A DNA stretch of 64,000 nucleotides from Pagrus major (GCF_040436345.1 NC_133230.1:22020197-22084196); one strand, 5' to 3'; positions 39,211-52,255 are shown, counted from the first letter of the stretch. Notes: generated by a model not told the origin, from the letters alone. Made by a program: numbers and translations.

Positions 39211-42200
39211 CTACTTTGAGCCAGCAGGCACCAGCATGCTTAGTGTGGCGAGGCCAGGTTTTGAGGGAGGTGTTTTGCCAGCAGCCATTTTGTTCAGGCT
39301 CCGAACATCAGCCTGCCAGGAGGGAATTTTCTTTGTGGTCATGTGACGGCGTGCGTGCTTGGTGAGGTGATCACTGCGCATGAATCGCCGGTCGCACACG
39401 GGACACACAAATTTTTTCTCACCAGTGTGTGTCCGCCGGTGGCGGGAGAGCTCGTCTGAGCGGGCGAACCTCTTATCACAGCCATCCCAGCTGCAGCTGA
39501 AAGGCTTCTCACCTAAGAGAGGGGTAAACAGGAAAGCAAGGAGTCAGCAAGTGAGTCACATTACAGTCATAAAAGGTTCACACCACGCCATGCCGTGTCC
39601 GAGATATAACAATGAGCTCACTCTCTTCCCATCAAGAATAACACGGCCCAGAAATATTTTACAAACAGGATGCAACACTCATCCCGGGTCACATTTTGTT
39701 CCACATCCTCATGAGAATCCAACCAAACACTTCTGTATGTAGTAAACCCTCACCTGTGTGTGTTCTAAGATGAGCCTTGAGGTGCGAGCTCTTGAAATAC
39801 GTCTTCCTGCAGCCTGGGAAGTTGCAGACGTAGTTTCTCCTGCGGGAAAAGTCCATCTTTGTGGCCGTTGTGCTGCCGCTGGGTCCCGCTGGCACGTACA
39901 CAGGGGCTGGGGCCAGAGGTAGCAGCTTGGTGTTGCCCAGGGTCATGACAGTCTGAGGGCAGTGAGGGGCCTGAGAGACGGAGGACTGAGGGAGAACCAG
40001 CATCACAGTGCCTTGGGGCACCGCTGACCCCACAATGAGGGACTGCTGGACGGGGGCAGCATTAGTTGAGGTGGGCTGGGTGAGGATGGATGTGGTGGCG
40101 GTCCGAATCCCAGTGTTGGATGTTTGAACCGCACTGGGGATGAAGGCTGAGATTATACCCGATTGGCTGCTGACAGGGAACATCTGGCAGATGATTTGTG
40201 GGCTGGTGACGGAAGGTGGGGATAGAGTTGCGGGGGCAGCGGGAATGGGTGGGCTGTGTTGGGTATTGACATGTGTGGGGGTGGAGAAAATGTCCAAGCA
40301 GGATCTTGAGGGACTGGCTTGCTGCTCTGTTTTGGAGGCGGGGGATGTGGGTGTGTGACGAGCAGGAGGAGACGGAGGTGTGCTTATCTGATCAGTCTTT
40401 GAAATGCGTTGCTGCTGGCAGATCATTGCAGCTCCGTTTCTAGTTTTCTCTGGGTTGGGGGCCACTGGAATGTGGTGCTGGCAGGGGTTGCTGTCTGCGG
40501 TGTGGCGGATGACGCTGGTCGCCATGGCTCTGCAGGGCTGTGGCACACGAGGTAGGCAGGGGGTCTTTTCAGCAATGGGTGCCAGGACAGGTTGATGGAG
40601 CCCGGACACACAGTGTTGTGAGGTTGACTGGAGCGTTGAAGTCTCAACGAAGCTGGGGCTGTGAGGGGGAGTCATACACTGGAGAGAGAAGGGAGAGGAG
40701 AACATTAGAAGGATTAACCATGGAGGACAGTGTTTGCTAAGATAAGTATGACAGGTGGCAAGCAGGTACACACAAGAATAATGATCGCTCTGAGTTATAA
40801 ACTCTGATTTTACGACCCTGCATCTGGGAGGTGGAACTCTGTCTGAAGGTCAAACCACCTTACTGTATCAAGTCTTTTCTTGCTGCAGCACCAGTCTTGT
40901 GTCATAAACCATGGCCCCACAGTTATCTTTACACATTCTCATCAAAAGGTCAATGGGTTTAATGCAATCCTTGACTCTCAGGAATTTGTTTACTAATCAA
41001 ACATCAGTTATCTCAATGATTTCACAGCTCGAGAAGCCAATGTTGCAAAACCGACTTATTCATGGGTTTGACCTGTGCAGTAAGATAAGTCACTTACCAG
41101 GGAAGAGAGGGACACAAAGTCCTTCGGCGGCTCTGGAAGTTCTGTTGGCATGGGAGAGTCACAGGAGTCTGAAGCCGGGGTGAGGGGTCTGGGCTTGCAG
41201 GGGTTCGGCCTGTTGCTGCCAAGGAAGAGACCTTGGCCCCAAGAACTCATACACACCAGCGCTTCAGCCGCCTCCAGGTCTGTGTACTCCAGGCCACAGG
41301 TTCCACTGGACAGGGACTGCTCGCTGTCATGCCTCCTTCTCTTAGACCCACAATGATCCATGTACTCGGCCTGAGAGGGACAATGCACGCACGTCAGACG
41401 AAAGAAGAAAAAGTACTTCAGCACTGCCACCTCATTGGTTTACAGTGGGTATTTAAAACCGCATGACACACAGTGATGATTCAGCTTCGACTCAGAAATG
41501 ATCATGGCTCAAATGAAAACAACGGGAAGTTTTCTATTCTGTTTACCAGAATGAAAAAAAAAAAAATCAGTTTCCAGTTATGATCTGCTCTGTCACTGTT
41601 CCTCCATCTAAAGTTTCCGGCCAAAACTGCACGATGCTGCCAATAAGTGAGAGGGGGAGTTGGTGACTACACCCTGGCCCAGCATGCACTGCCCTTGGCT
41701 CGCAGCCAGGACACCTCCCATTGCCAAATATAGACCAAACAGTGACGTGCTGCCGAGATGAGCCATGTGAATCCCCATAAAGAGGGTTTGCATCAGGAAG
41801 TGGGCTTGTTACGTTATAACTTCAAAAAAACATATAAAAATTTATAACAGTAAACAAAGATCATTACTGATCCTCCACAGAAACCAGATGAAGCAATTTG
41901 GTGACACTGACAGGCTTCCGTACATGTTTAAATGACATTTTTAGTTTATATTTCACCGATAAACGAGCCATTACCTTTTAAAGACTGAGTAACAGGCACA
42001 ATTGCTGAATAAATGCGCGACTAGAAATTGTTTATATTCTTCATGTAGTTGATTTGTCATCGCTCGGGACACATAATAATGTTAATAAAATTAAAAGCGG
42101 CTGATAAATGTTGGATTTCAGCTAAAAGTGCTAAAAACCGACACCAGTCAGTAAACAAGTGAATGTTACAAAACTGCGAAGCGATGTCGCGCCTAAGCAG

Positions 42201-42255
42201 AAGTAACAGTTTATAAAAAAAATGTCAAAATGTGTCTTACCCCGTTTGAGTCCAT
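39211..42255 (-). CDS. klf11: Krueppel-like factor 11 (TIEG2)
   Basis: KLF11 is a TGF-beta-inducible zinc-finger factor that binds GC/CACCC boxes and recruits SIN3. Exons 42241-42255, 41098-41370, 39754-40678 and 39211-39512 join in phase to 504 residues; human has 512. The first coding exon encodes only MDSNG. The SIN3-interaction motif is visible as [15 protein letters not shown] near residues 35-55. The middle is Ser/Thr/Pro-rich with short KLF11-conserved islands ([37 protein letters not shown]). Three C2H2 fingers lie at about 379-403, 409-433 and 439-461, with FSRRRNYVC before and [14 protein letters not shown] after. The MTTKKIP tail separates KLF11 from KLF10. An intron splits the linker between fingers 1 and 2, as in the family. 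Confidence 0.97.
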
Positions 42256-42770
42256 CTCAGTGAATTTTCGCGATGGCATTGAGGAATAAAATGTCTAAAT
42301 GTCACTTTTGTCTTGTCAAAGCCAGTGCAGAACAAAGAGACGGCGGCTGCCAGTGCTGCTTGTCTGTGCTGGGATAGGGTCGAGGTGGGTTTTTTTCTCT
42401 GACTGGCTCCCCTTTCTCTCAGCTGTGTGTGTAAAACATGGGGAGGAGAGACAAAAAAAAAAAAAAAGAAAAAAGAAAAACAAAACTCACAACACGCACC
42501 GGCGGGTGGCAACACTCGGCCAATCCCAATTGCGTGTGTGCGGGGCTGCAGCCAATGGACGAGCAGGGAGCGCGTGAACAGTGCGTGTTCCCTGGACGGT
42601 TGGAGGAAATAGGGTGCGTGGCCGCTGGTGGGCGTGGCCCTGAGAGTCAGCAGTGTCAGGGTAAACCCGATGAACTGCCCTCCGCATAACTGGGCGAAAG
42701 GTCGATCAGGTCTATGCTGCGTTCACGGGATGTGGGAATAACCTCCTGAGAACGACCCGACGGCTGGATG
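42256..42770 (-). promoter_or_regulatory. klf11 5' UTR and promoter region
   Basis: A CpG-richer block upstream of the klf11 start holds CCAAT boxes at 42,520-42,524 and 42,552-42,556 and a GC/CACCC-type box GGTGGGCGTGGCC at 42,627-42,639. The last is the kind of site KLF/Sp factors bind, so autoregulation is possible but inferred. A long A-rich tract lies at about 42,449-42,480. Confidence 0.55.
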
Positions 42771-42837
42771 CGACGTCGCATGTCATCCAAAACAAGAAAA
42801 TGATTTTATAAACAAGTCCGCAGCAGCTATTGGCAAT

Positions 42838-43108
42838 AAACTCTATTCTAGTCTATTCTATTCAAATCTCTTCAATGTTATTCTGTTATGTTCTATTCTA
42901 TTCTGTTATGTTATGTTCTGTTCTGTTATGTTACTTTCTGTCATGTTCTGTTCTGTTATGTTACTTTCTGTTCTATTCTATTCTCTTATGTTATGTTCCA
43001 CGCAGATTAGTATAGAATAGAACAGAACAGAACAGAGTGGAACATAATATACCAGAATAGAATAGAAAGTAACATAACAGATCAGAACAGAACAGAACAG
43101 AACAGAGT
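42838..43108. repeat. Inverted pentanucleotide array (TTCTR)n / (AGAAY)n
   Basis: The left half (to about 43,005) is built of TTCTA, TTCTG and TTATG pentamers. The right half (from about 43,012) is the complement, AGAAT and AGAAC pentamers. The whole can fold back on itself. About 270 bp, with no coding capacity. Confidence 0.85.
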
Positions 43109-43514
43109 GACAAAGAATCCAAACCAAATCTCTTTTTCTATTAAAGGAAAAGTTTAGAAGAATCAGTCATTATCTACACACCACAACAGCGTGGTGTAGT
43201 AATGAGTCCTAAAACCGGGAAATCAAAGACATGCGACCGCAGTGTAGTCTGTTTATAGCCTAACATTTGCTTTTTACTCCGAGCGATTGAATTTACACTC
43301 AGATAATCACAAAAGTGGTGTTCATCTGTGAAGATTATCTTGCTGAACAAAACGTGCAAATATCATAACTTTGTGTTTGCCACAGAGCTTATTTTCAGCA
43401 ATGATCCAAAATCCAATTTAAAAAATCCCACAGGCTTTTTGTCAAAGGAAACTGGGCGATGCTAACTTCTGAGTTAGCCTACAAAAATAGGTCATCCATA
43501 CACCACTCCATTGC

Positions 43515-43795
43515 AGGAAAAGTTTACCCAAAAAAGAAAAATCAGTCATTATCTAAACACTCCCACACTGCCAGTGGAAAGTGGGTGAAGTTTCATGGTT
43601 CACACAATATATCTAGAGCTTCACAGCAAAACAGTGTTGTAGCATTCTCATAAACAACTGAAGTAGATAAGGACTTGTTTTAAAATGTCGAAAAATCAAC
43701 CCCCAAGAGGCTCCGTACAGCTTGTACGGCGTAATCCAAGTCTCTGAATGCTACAAGATCCCAAATAAAATTGAAAAAATGATATTTAAAGCTGA
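43515..43795. mobile_element. Second copy of the 23-kb foldback family
   Basis: It shares GTCATTATCTA, GAGCTTCACAGCAAAACAGT and CTCCGTACAGCTTGTA-like blocks with the element at 22,933-23,430. Only one arm is clear. Confidence 0.6.
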
Positions 43796-46450
43796 AATCC
43801 TCACTGTAGTATATTACATTGAGACTGGAGTGGGCCAATTTGTTTCAGTTATGTGTCCATTAAGCTAAAAGTTGTGGTTTTATGTGACAGGACTGTGCTA
43901 TTATTCAAATTTTAAGATAAAATGTTATCTCAACTTTTCTAATGTTCAATATTTTTCTGTGTTCTATGAACCTCAATGACTGCATTAAGACTGCTTCATT
44001 TTACACATGTGGTGTGCTTATGGGTTTACATGTAGTTTCCTCCCCTTCTGCACAGTCTGTAGTGTTGCACTGTGTTCTTTAATATTTTGAAATAAAAATA
44101 TGAACATAACGATTCATGGCCAGAGGTCAAAATGCAAAGCTTTACGTGACTACATGATTTTAGCAGGTTTTGAGGAAATGAGCAGAGTTTCGAGTTTAGA
44201 CTTTGCAGAAATTCTCAAGAAAAGATGACGTAGGCTCGGTTAAAACAAAAAAACTGTGTTTTTGGCCATTAGTAATGGACATATTCCCCTTGACTCGAGT
44301 GAATATAACCCCTTGTTGCCAATGTACCGGTCCACACGAAGGAACGTGGATTTTCCGAGGAGACCTAGAGGAATGTCATCTGTTCCACTTGTCCCACAAC
44401 CCGTAAATGCAACACGAATGCCAGATGAAGCGCGGGTTTCTGTCTTGTTTTTTTGGAGCTGTTTGTGAAGCTTTCTCTCGGAAAAAAGTAGGAAAACAAG
44501 TGCTTAAGTGTCATCGCTTTATTATTTGATAACAGAAACACAAAGTCACCAATGAGAGGCCGCCTATTGAACTCTATTAATATACATAATTCAGGCATCA
44601 ATGTGACTGGTGTGCCCCACTCTTCCTCATGATCTTGACACTTGTCTGTCACTATTTAAGGGATTTTTCCAGGGCCTCATTAATACACATACGGACTACT
44701 TTATATTTTCCAGACACATTTTTATAGTTGCATTTGCAGACAGACTAAGTGTTTCATTGACATTCAAAGTTATTGTTCAAATTCAGATTGATAAGCTATT
44801 GTCCAGCGTGCAAAAAAAGAGTATTGTGTTTTGTCCTCCTGATACTGAACATATTCTTTAAACTTTATGTAAATGTTAGTGTACGTAGGCAATTGTCTGA
44901 GATCATTCCCTCAAGTGCATGTCAGAGAATTCAAACTGGTCATGACCTACATATGCTGTTACATCACCGACTGCATTAGGACAAAGAAAAAATTAGCCAA
45001 CGGAATTCTGGAAACTCCCATGACCCTGCAAAAGATCAGGGGATACAGATGATGGATGGATGGCCTTAATATGAAAGCCATATTATGAAAAAGTCTGATA
45101 TTGATGATTGGATTTCAGAAAAATGACCAATTCAGTTAAACCAAGATGCTTTGGTAAACAGTCCCAGTGTCAGACCCACCGTGTTTAATATTCTTTATAA
45201 CTTACACTTTAGCTTGTGTAAACTGGTAAAACTGTTTTGTTTTTCTGCAGCTTGCCTGCAGCAGAAGGGAGTGTAGCAGGTGTGTCAGTCCAGCCCTGGC
45301 AGCGACAGGCTGCTATGGAAGGCCGTGCCTCAGTGTGACTCACATAAGCATGACCTCAGGGAGCAACGAGGTGCTGTGGCAGTGTAGTTGCAGTGCCAGC
45401 AGTTAGCAAGAAGCGAATGGAAGAAGGAGGAGTTACGGGGAAAAAACGAGTTGAACGCAGGCATGACAGGCAGCCCTGGCCTGAGTACAGCAGCCTGTTT
45501 GTGATATAAGTGGGGCAGGCCGCTTCAACTTAGAGAATCTGGAGGAAAGGTTACACTGGTCCTATCTGGGCCTCCACACGCACACTTCCCCTGTCCGGCC
45601 AACTCCCCCAACTCAGGAACAGAGTCAAAAAGTTACCCCAGTAGGGTTAAATATATCACACAGGGACTATATTTCACAGCCCCTGAGCTGTGATAGGCAG
45701 CCATAGGTCCTGTCATTTTAAACAACAGATTTGACCATAATCAGCACATAACTTCTTATAATGTTGTTTTGAAGTGATATTAATGTGGAAATATTCTCCA
45801 GATTGCTGAGAGGAGCAATACAAGATCTTGAATTGGTCATAAATTTAGATTATTTTTACATTTATGTAAGAGACACTCCCTTCTAATTCTTAATTTTGGA
45901 CCAGATGACCCCAAAAGACCTCAAATGACATGGCATATTTGCAAAGACTAATATAAAGTTAGAAAAGAGCTCTAAAGGTGGGGATACATTTTAAAGCTAA
46001 AGTTACTTAAATTGTCTTCACTATTTCTAAAAAAAAACAACTCATGTGACATCCTTACGATTCCACTGTGTCCACCATTAGCTACTATACTAGTCAGATT
46101 TATTACTTTGCTCATTTTTTAGGACAGTAAACAGGAGAGAAACAAAGAGTGCGTACTTAAGTGTTGTGAAATCCCCTTACTTCACTCTTGTCAACGGGTT
46201 TGCATTTTTTGTTTTGTTTTGATGGAATGCAGAACCAAAATGCCTCTTATGCTTCTACATTACTTTTCTGGCTTTATTTCTTATGACTTTACATGGTTCG
46301 GTGATAACATTTGGATCACAAAAGCTAATTGCCAATGTTATACAAACATCCAGAATTCTTTAAGAGCTCAGTTGAACTTCCTGGAAAACACTGTCAGTCA
46401 CTTGCTCCCCCCCAACATCACTGCAAACTGGCATCTAGGTGAAAGGACAC

Positions 46451-46518
46451 AGAGGTTTTCCACACAGCCTGGGATATCTTTACTCACAAAGATATCCCAG
46501 GCTGTGTGGAAAACCTCT
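46451..46518. repeat. Perfect 31-bp inverted repeat with 6-base loop
   Basis: Arms 46,451-46,481 and 46,488-46,518 are exact reverse complements (AGAGGTTTTCCACACAGCCT... and its mirror) around the loop ACTCAC. It does not match the dispersed repeats of this window. It could extrude as a cruciform, or fold as an RNA hairpin if transcribed. Confidence 0.97.
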
Positions 46519-47462
46519 AAAGAAGAATCCCTCATCCTTCATCCTTCATCCTTCAAAAACTTAACTTTAACTTGCACTGTGTTTTAGAATGTAAAATGAT
46601 AATGGATAAGCACCTAACAGGGGGAAAAGTAAAGAGAAAAATGAGAGAGATGAAGAGTTAAATATAGGACTTTTTTTGGACCTAAAATTCAATGACGTGG
46701 CTACAAACCAGTTGGATAATTGTGCAGAGGTGACAAAATATGATGGCCTGGTCTCAAACAATCAGTGCAGGTTTAGACTCTTATCAAGGGTTGAGAAATC
46801 CCTTTAAAAGTGAAGTGAGTACCTTGGCTGCAATCAATTCAATTCAATTCAATTCAAAAACCTTTATTGGCAGCAGGTTGCAATTTTTTTTAGAATACAT
46901 AGAAACACACATGGGTTCTGTCAAAGTACACTGAATGTTTATATGAGTTTCATTAAAATACTGTCTCAGTACTTTGACAGTTGACACTTCAAAAGCCCAC
47001 AATGTGAAAGTGAAAGCCCCCTGTTAGTGTCTGAAATGCTATTCCATTGTTCTGTGAACAGCCGCCGAGCCCTGTGTAAGACTACTTACTGATAACATTG
47101 TCTCTTTCTGTTGTTTTTTTTTTTTTTTTTTTTTGTGTTTCTTTTGGTATATAATGTGTGTCAAATTGAATTCAAAATCATTCACAATCACTTATCGGTG
47201 GAAAGGGGCCAGCACAGAGATTTTTCATCAATGAAATAACAAGTTTGCGACAAATTCATGTGTATTAAAGATAGAAAATATTGCCTGACAACAAACAACA
47301 GATGACCTGTTGTATGAGCCATCTCTTACATTCAGCCCAGCACTGAAGGATGCTTTGTGTACCACACAACACACGTGGCCCAACCCCCTCTCCTCCTACA
47401 CATTATAATGAAGCGACAACAGGAATTCCCTTACAAGCACCTGGCTCCTGATTGGTCTGAAT

Positions 47463-47476
47463 GTTGTCTTAGCAAC
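47463..47476. promoter_or_regulatory. RFX-like palindrome in a GC-richer island
   Basis: GTTGTCTTAGCAAC has both X-box half-sites with 2-base spacing; one position departs from the strict GTNRCC half-site. It lies within a larger near-palindrome (ATGTTGTCTTAGCAACAT) in the island at about 47.33-47.64 kb, more than 4 kb from any recognised gene. An enhancer role is inference. Confidence 0.35.
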
Positions 47477-49628
47477 ATGAGGAACTGGAGGCAGAGTTGA
47501 GGGCTCCCTGGAGGAGCGCTCCATGCCTGGTGCCTAATGATGAAGCCTTGGAAATCTGACATATTATTAAATAATACACTGCTGTCTGGTTGTCTGGCTG
47601 CAGGGAAAATATTATTCTTCTACAATGGCGCCCTATATAGTTCTCTATGGTGGAGATACATGCTGCAATTTTTTAAATCGACGGGCTGATGTATAAGATA
47701 AGGCCAGAATTTCAGTCTAAAATGTTTAAACAATTAACTTACATTATCAACAGAATGTCAAGGAACAACAGTGTTGACGTCGTGTCATTGATGTGTTTAT
47801 TGTGTGTTTCAGTCAGAAAATTCATAATCATTCAATTTCATAATGTCATTAAAAGGTGATTAAAACTTTGATAAATGGGGTGTTTAAAGAAATGTGTCTG
47901 ACAGGTACTTAAAATGTTCGTTTAAGAAATGTATTGCTTTTTATGTAAGGTTTTTACTGCAGCATGTAACAGGATCACAGTCTAGTCTGAGGTCATGTCA
48001 GTATCATTATGGGTCAGAACAACATGACTGCAGAAGAAGAACATACAGCTCCAGAGTAACAATAATCTACATGTGGTCCAAGAGGCGCACACGGTAATTT
48101 TCCTTTTTATGTTTTATATGTTTGTTCTTCAGTACATTTCTGTTGTGCTAATGTGTTCCAGACTGCTGAAGGGAGTTACATGTGTTTTCTGAAACTTTTA
48201 TGTCTTTTATTTTTGTTGTAGTTCTCACAGTGCCTGCTGAAACAGAGAGAGAGACAGATTATAGAATATGTAGGGAAAAAACCTACACATTACGAAGCAC
48301 AATATGGATACTACTTTACGCACAGCAAGTGAATAATCCAGTTATTGAATTTAAATATGTTAGCCCTTGCCGGTGTAATCTAATGGTATTTATCAAGGGC
48401 TGATTACCCACAGTTAGCTATTGTTCTTACAAAATAAAATAATTGCAAAGAAAAAGAATCACTGATTTTCTCTTTTATTCATTGTATGTTTCTAACAATG
48501 AGTGGCTCGTGACTGCTAAATGACTAAATATAAGAAGACGTGTGGTCTCCACACCACATTATATTTATTTTCATAGAACCAGCAGTTTGTCTTTTTTTAT
48601 TCTACAGTACATAGTGCAATTCTAGTAGAAGAACAGTGAATGGTTTTAACTGTGTGGGTACAGTAGGTGTGTGTCTATTTTCAGTGCTAAACTGAAATGA
48701 TCACAGATGCCATTTTCAGTATCTACAGAGTGAATCACAGAGGAGGCAACACACATGGTGAGTGAATGACTTCACAGCAGGAGGTACTGTACTTAGGAGA
48801 GTGGTTCTATAAAAAAAAATGTATGGCTCACACAAAGATACACTGGAACATACTCACTCAGGACATATTATAAAATGAAGTGGATGTTTCCTGGAGAAAA
48901 TGTAAGACATCTAGTTTAAGAGAGATACTGTCATTAAACTGCATGTGCAAATCTTTTTGCAGACTCCATGCCTGTATACCAGACATTGAACGGCACATAT
49001 CTCAGAGGTAATTTGAGAGGGATTACAGTGCTAAGAGAGGAATGTGTTTAGTTTTCTCAAAGTGCGAAACTAGAGCTGCAACTGGCTGCACTTGGGACGT
49101 TTGAACAGCATCAAAGTAGGTCATTTGTGGTCTGGTCTGCCAGGGGTACAGTATACTGTCATAAGAGCATGCAATTTGACAGACCAAAACCCAAAGTGGT
49201 GCAGCATTTAACCTCAGAAAAGTCAGACATGTCTAGATCTTGACAGCCTTGACAGCAAATAGGAGTCATATGTTTTTGCTGAATGTATTCGAAAGAAAAG
49301 GGAGTCAGTTACGATGCCAGGCTCTTTAGAGACGTAGAGTGGACTGGAGATTGTGTAACACCATCGAGACAGTGCAGAAAACATTTACCTTCAGTTTCGC
49401 AACTTTCCTCCAGCTATGTGACAAGACAAAACTGTGAATCAACCAGTTTAGGGTTTTCCTTCAGAAAATTAAAAGATTCCAAAATAATAATAGTAATGAC
49501 TTTATTCATTTGGCACATTTCAAATTGTTTGAAAATAAAAAAAACATTTAATAAAAGCACACAAGATCCCAAACTTTTAACAATAACAATAAATAATATC
49601 AGTTAAGAAAAGCCATAAGATAGAAGAA

Positions 49629-49695
49629 GAAATTGTACTTAAATACAGTACTTGAGTAAATGTACTTAGTTGCATTTCCTCACTACTCACTACTC
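49629..49695. mobile_element. AAGTA-rich repeat fragment, copy 4
   Basis: The string TACTTGAGTAAATGTACTTAG followed by a TTGCATTTCC-like border matches the end of the AAGTA-rich family. A short fragment only. Confidence 0.45.
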
Positions 49696-51026
49696 TTGCC
49701 ATATTTACATGTATGGACTACAAATATGGCATACACATTTAAATAATACAAACAATTGCAGTGATCTCTAAACAATAATGCCATAAATGTAAAATATGCC
49801 ATCACTCATAACAATTTCTTTGTGTTTTTTAAAAAATAAAATAAAATTTAAACGTCTGAAAAAAACACTAAATCATCCAGACAAAAATACAAATACGCAT
49901 ACAGATTAGCAGGGTTCAGTAGAGATTTAATGTTTGGCATTTGAACCTACTGGTAAAAGGATGGAAAACAAACAATATGTGTGAGTTGTGAACCCAACCA
50001 TCTACACAGATGACAGAAGCTCCACCTTGACACCAACTGTGGGTTCAAACGAGGACATCTCAGGAATAAACCCAAGAGCAGAGCGGGGAGAACAAGAGAG
50101 ACGGCAAGAGATAGACGGACCAGATGGCCTCGTACTTAAGGGCAACAGGTCAGCATGACAACGTTGGCGTGGCCACTTGGTTAAATTATAACTAAATAAG
50201 TGTTCGGGCCTTTCTGTACCTGCACGCCTGAACCTTGACCGATGTACTGTATTCCCCCTCTGTGATGCTGCTTATAGAGCTAGCATACTGCTTTTGCAGA
50301 CCCGTGTGCTGTGGCTGGTGGCATCAAAAGTCCAACATCTGACAGATGTAATAAACAAGTGAAATAAATTCACACTGTCACTTTACAGAAGTGTGAGGAA
50401 TATGACTTGTCAGCCTTGTTTGTCTCGAGCAAACAGTAATATGTGAACAGTATAGATCTAAGTGACCAAGTTAAAAAAATGTCCTTCAAATGAATAAAAA
50501 ATAAATGGAACAGCCTATTAAGGGTCAAATTTACCCTTAGAGGTTATTTTATACAGTTGTGTTGGACTGTAGCTGGTGTAGGTTGTACACATCTGTACCT
50601 TAAGACGGATCTTTACTGATCATTAATTAGGAGATATTTCAGTCTTGATGAGATGATTGACATTACTACCCCTCCAGAACATCAAATAGCCTATAATCTA
50701 TATCAAAGTGTGTGTGTAGAAATGTGTGGCCAGGTTTCCGACAGAGCAGCTTCTCGGCACCCGGCTGCCCTGTCATGCCTGTTTCCTGTCCACAGGGCTA
50801 GGTTTGATGCCCAGACATCTGTTCCCGTGGACAGACACAGAAAACACTGGCACAGGCACAGTTAATGGCTGCTATAGCTCCAAAACTTCAACCACAGACA
50901 GACTACTTACTTAAACCAATTCATATCCATAGATTACACATCTCTTGTAAGAGGGAGGGTTTGTAATAGCGTTTGAAAATACAGAAAAAAATCTTAGACA
51001 ACCAAAACAGCAGCTACTAGAGAGCC

Positions 51027-51032
51027 TTTATT
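51027..51032 (-). terminator. Candidate grhl1 polyadenylation signal
   Basis: TTTATT on the plus strand (AATAAA on the minus) about 1.22 kb beyond the grhl1 stop, implying a long AT-rich 3' UTR at about 51,010-52,255. Other signals may be used. Confidence 0.4.
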
Positions 51033-52255
51033 GGGCACTTTGTGCATCAAATCCTTTACAAAAAAAAAAACATTGATTAAAAACATGTTTTTTGTCCCTT
51101 GACATGTAATGTTAGAATAGCTTCATATAAAAAGGAAAAAAAACAACATTATATTATTAGGAATAATAGAAATTTGGATATATATGGTAAAAAACAACAC
51201 AATGACCCACATCCGTTCTCTTAATAAATATATACACAATAAGTACTGAGATACAAAAGAAGGGATCCTGTAGATCCATTTGCCGGTTGATATATACAAC
51301 ATTATTTCCATTAAGAAATGAAGAGTAGTTTTATCAATTAAGTTTGTATTATATACTGTAGTTGTGGCAATATAGGAGTTTTTTCTGAATGTGCCTGAAC
51401 CTAAATATCATATTGCACTTCCAAAACAGTCAGCGCAGACTGTACTAGACATCCATTGACCTATTTCATCAATATTCAGAAAAATACCCTACAGTGAAAG
51501 GGTAGCTGTGTTATCAATATATTTAGTAACTATTTAATACTTACAAAGAGGCCATTATTTAAGTTGATCTAAGGAAAAACATATTTTAAGCCATTTCACT
51601 CACAAAAAACATTTTACGCAAAGAAAAAAAAAATACAACAAACATTTACTGTACAGATATTCTCCCCCTTATTGTATGATGGTTAAAGAAGGTTTTACAC
51701 ACTAAATACTGCCGTGTTGCTTAGTATTAATACACTGAACCGCTGGGGCTCCGTCGATAATTTGCAGTCTTCATTTGTGCACTAAAATACCCAACTTTAC
51801 TGATTGTAATCGTCAGTGCTATGGCTTTTGGAAGGGAGCTGTTTCTCCTCATACAATTCAAACATATGGGAAACACTGCTGCTAGCATAGCATGAGGTAT
51901 AGCAGCACCACAAACAATGTACAACAGTAGGCACTAATATTTGAGGTGCAGCTTGTTGAATACAAAATAAAGGTGTCAATGTAACAGTCAAACTTGACGT
52001 AACTTGTTGATTCTTATGCGCAAGAAGGTTTTAAAATGAATCCAAATGTATAACTTATATATCTGATAAACATTGTGGTCTATTAAGAGCTATGGCTTTT
52101 TCAATACCTCTTGTGGGACTTTTAAAACAGCACAAAGACAACATGATTTACATTTCCGATCAAGTCCGTAGTCACTGCATAGCTAGATGTGTAAACCACT
52201 ACTCCTGACGGCTCCGATCCCTCTGTTCTGGATGACGTCACCTCTTCCTGTCCAA

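Larger units (their letters stand above)
42770..51010. other. Gene-poor interval between klf11 and grhl1
   Basis: No exon of a recognisable protein was found on either strand. The interval holds a pentamer foldback array (42.84-43.11 kb), a foldback-family repeat (43.5-43.8 kb), two GC-richer islands (45.23-45.62 and 47.33-47.64 kb), a perfect 31-bp hairpin (46,451-46,518), a T26 tract near 47.11 kb and short AATTC and ATCCTTC tandem repeats. A pair of open frames at 47,894-48,097 and about 48,220-48,403, with a donor, an acceptor and a later AATAAA, might be a non-coding transcript. Confidence 0.5.

Noticed and set aside
46219-46587. 122-codon plus-strand open frame
   Set aside because: It spans the perfect hairpin at 46,451-46,518 and shows no homology I recognise.
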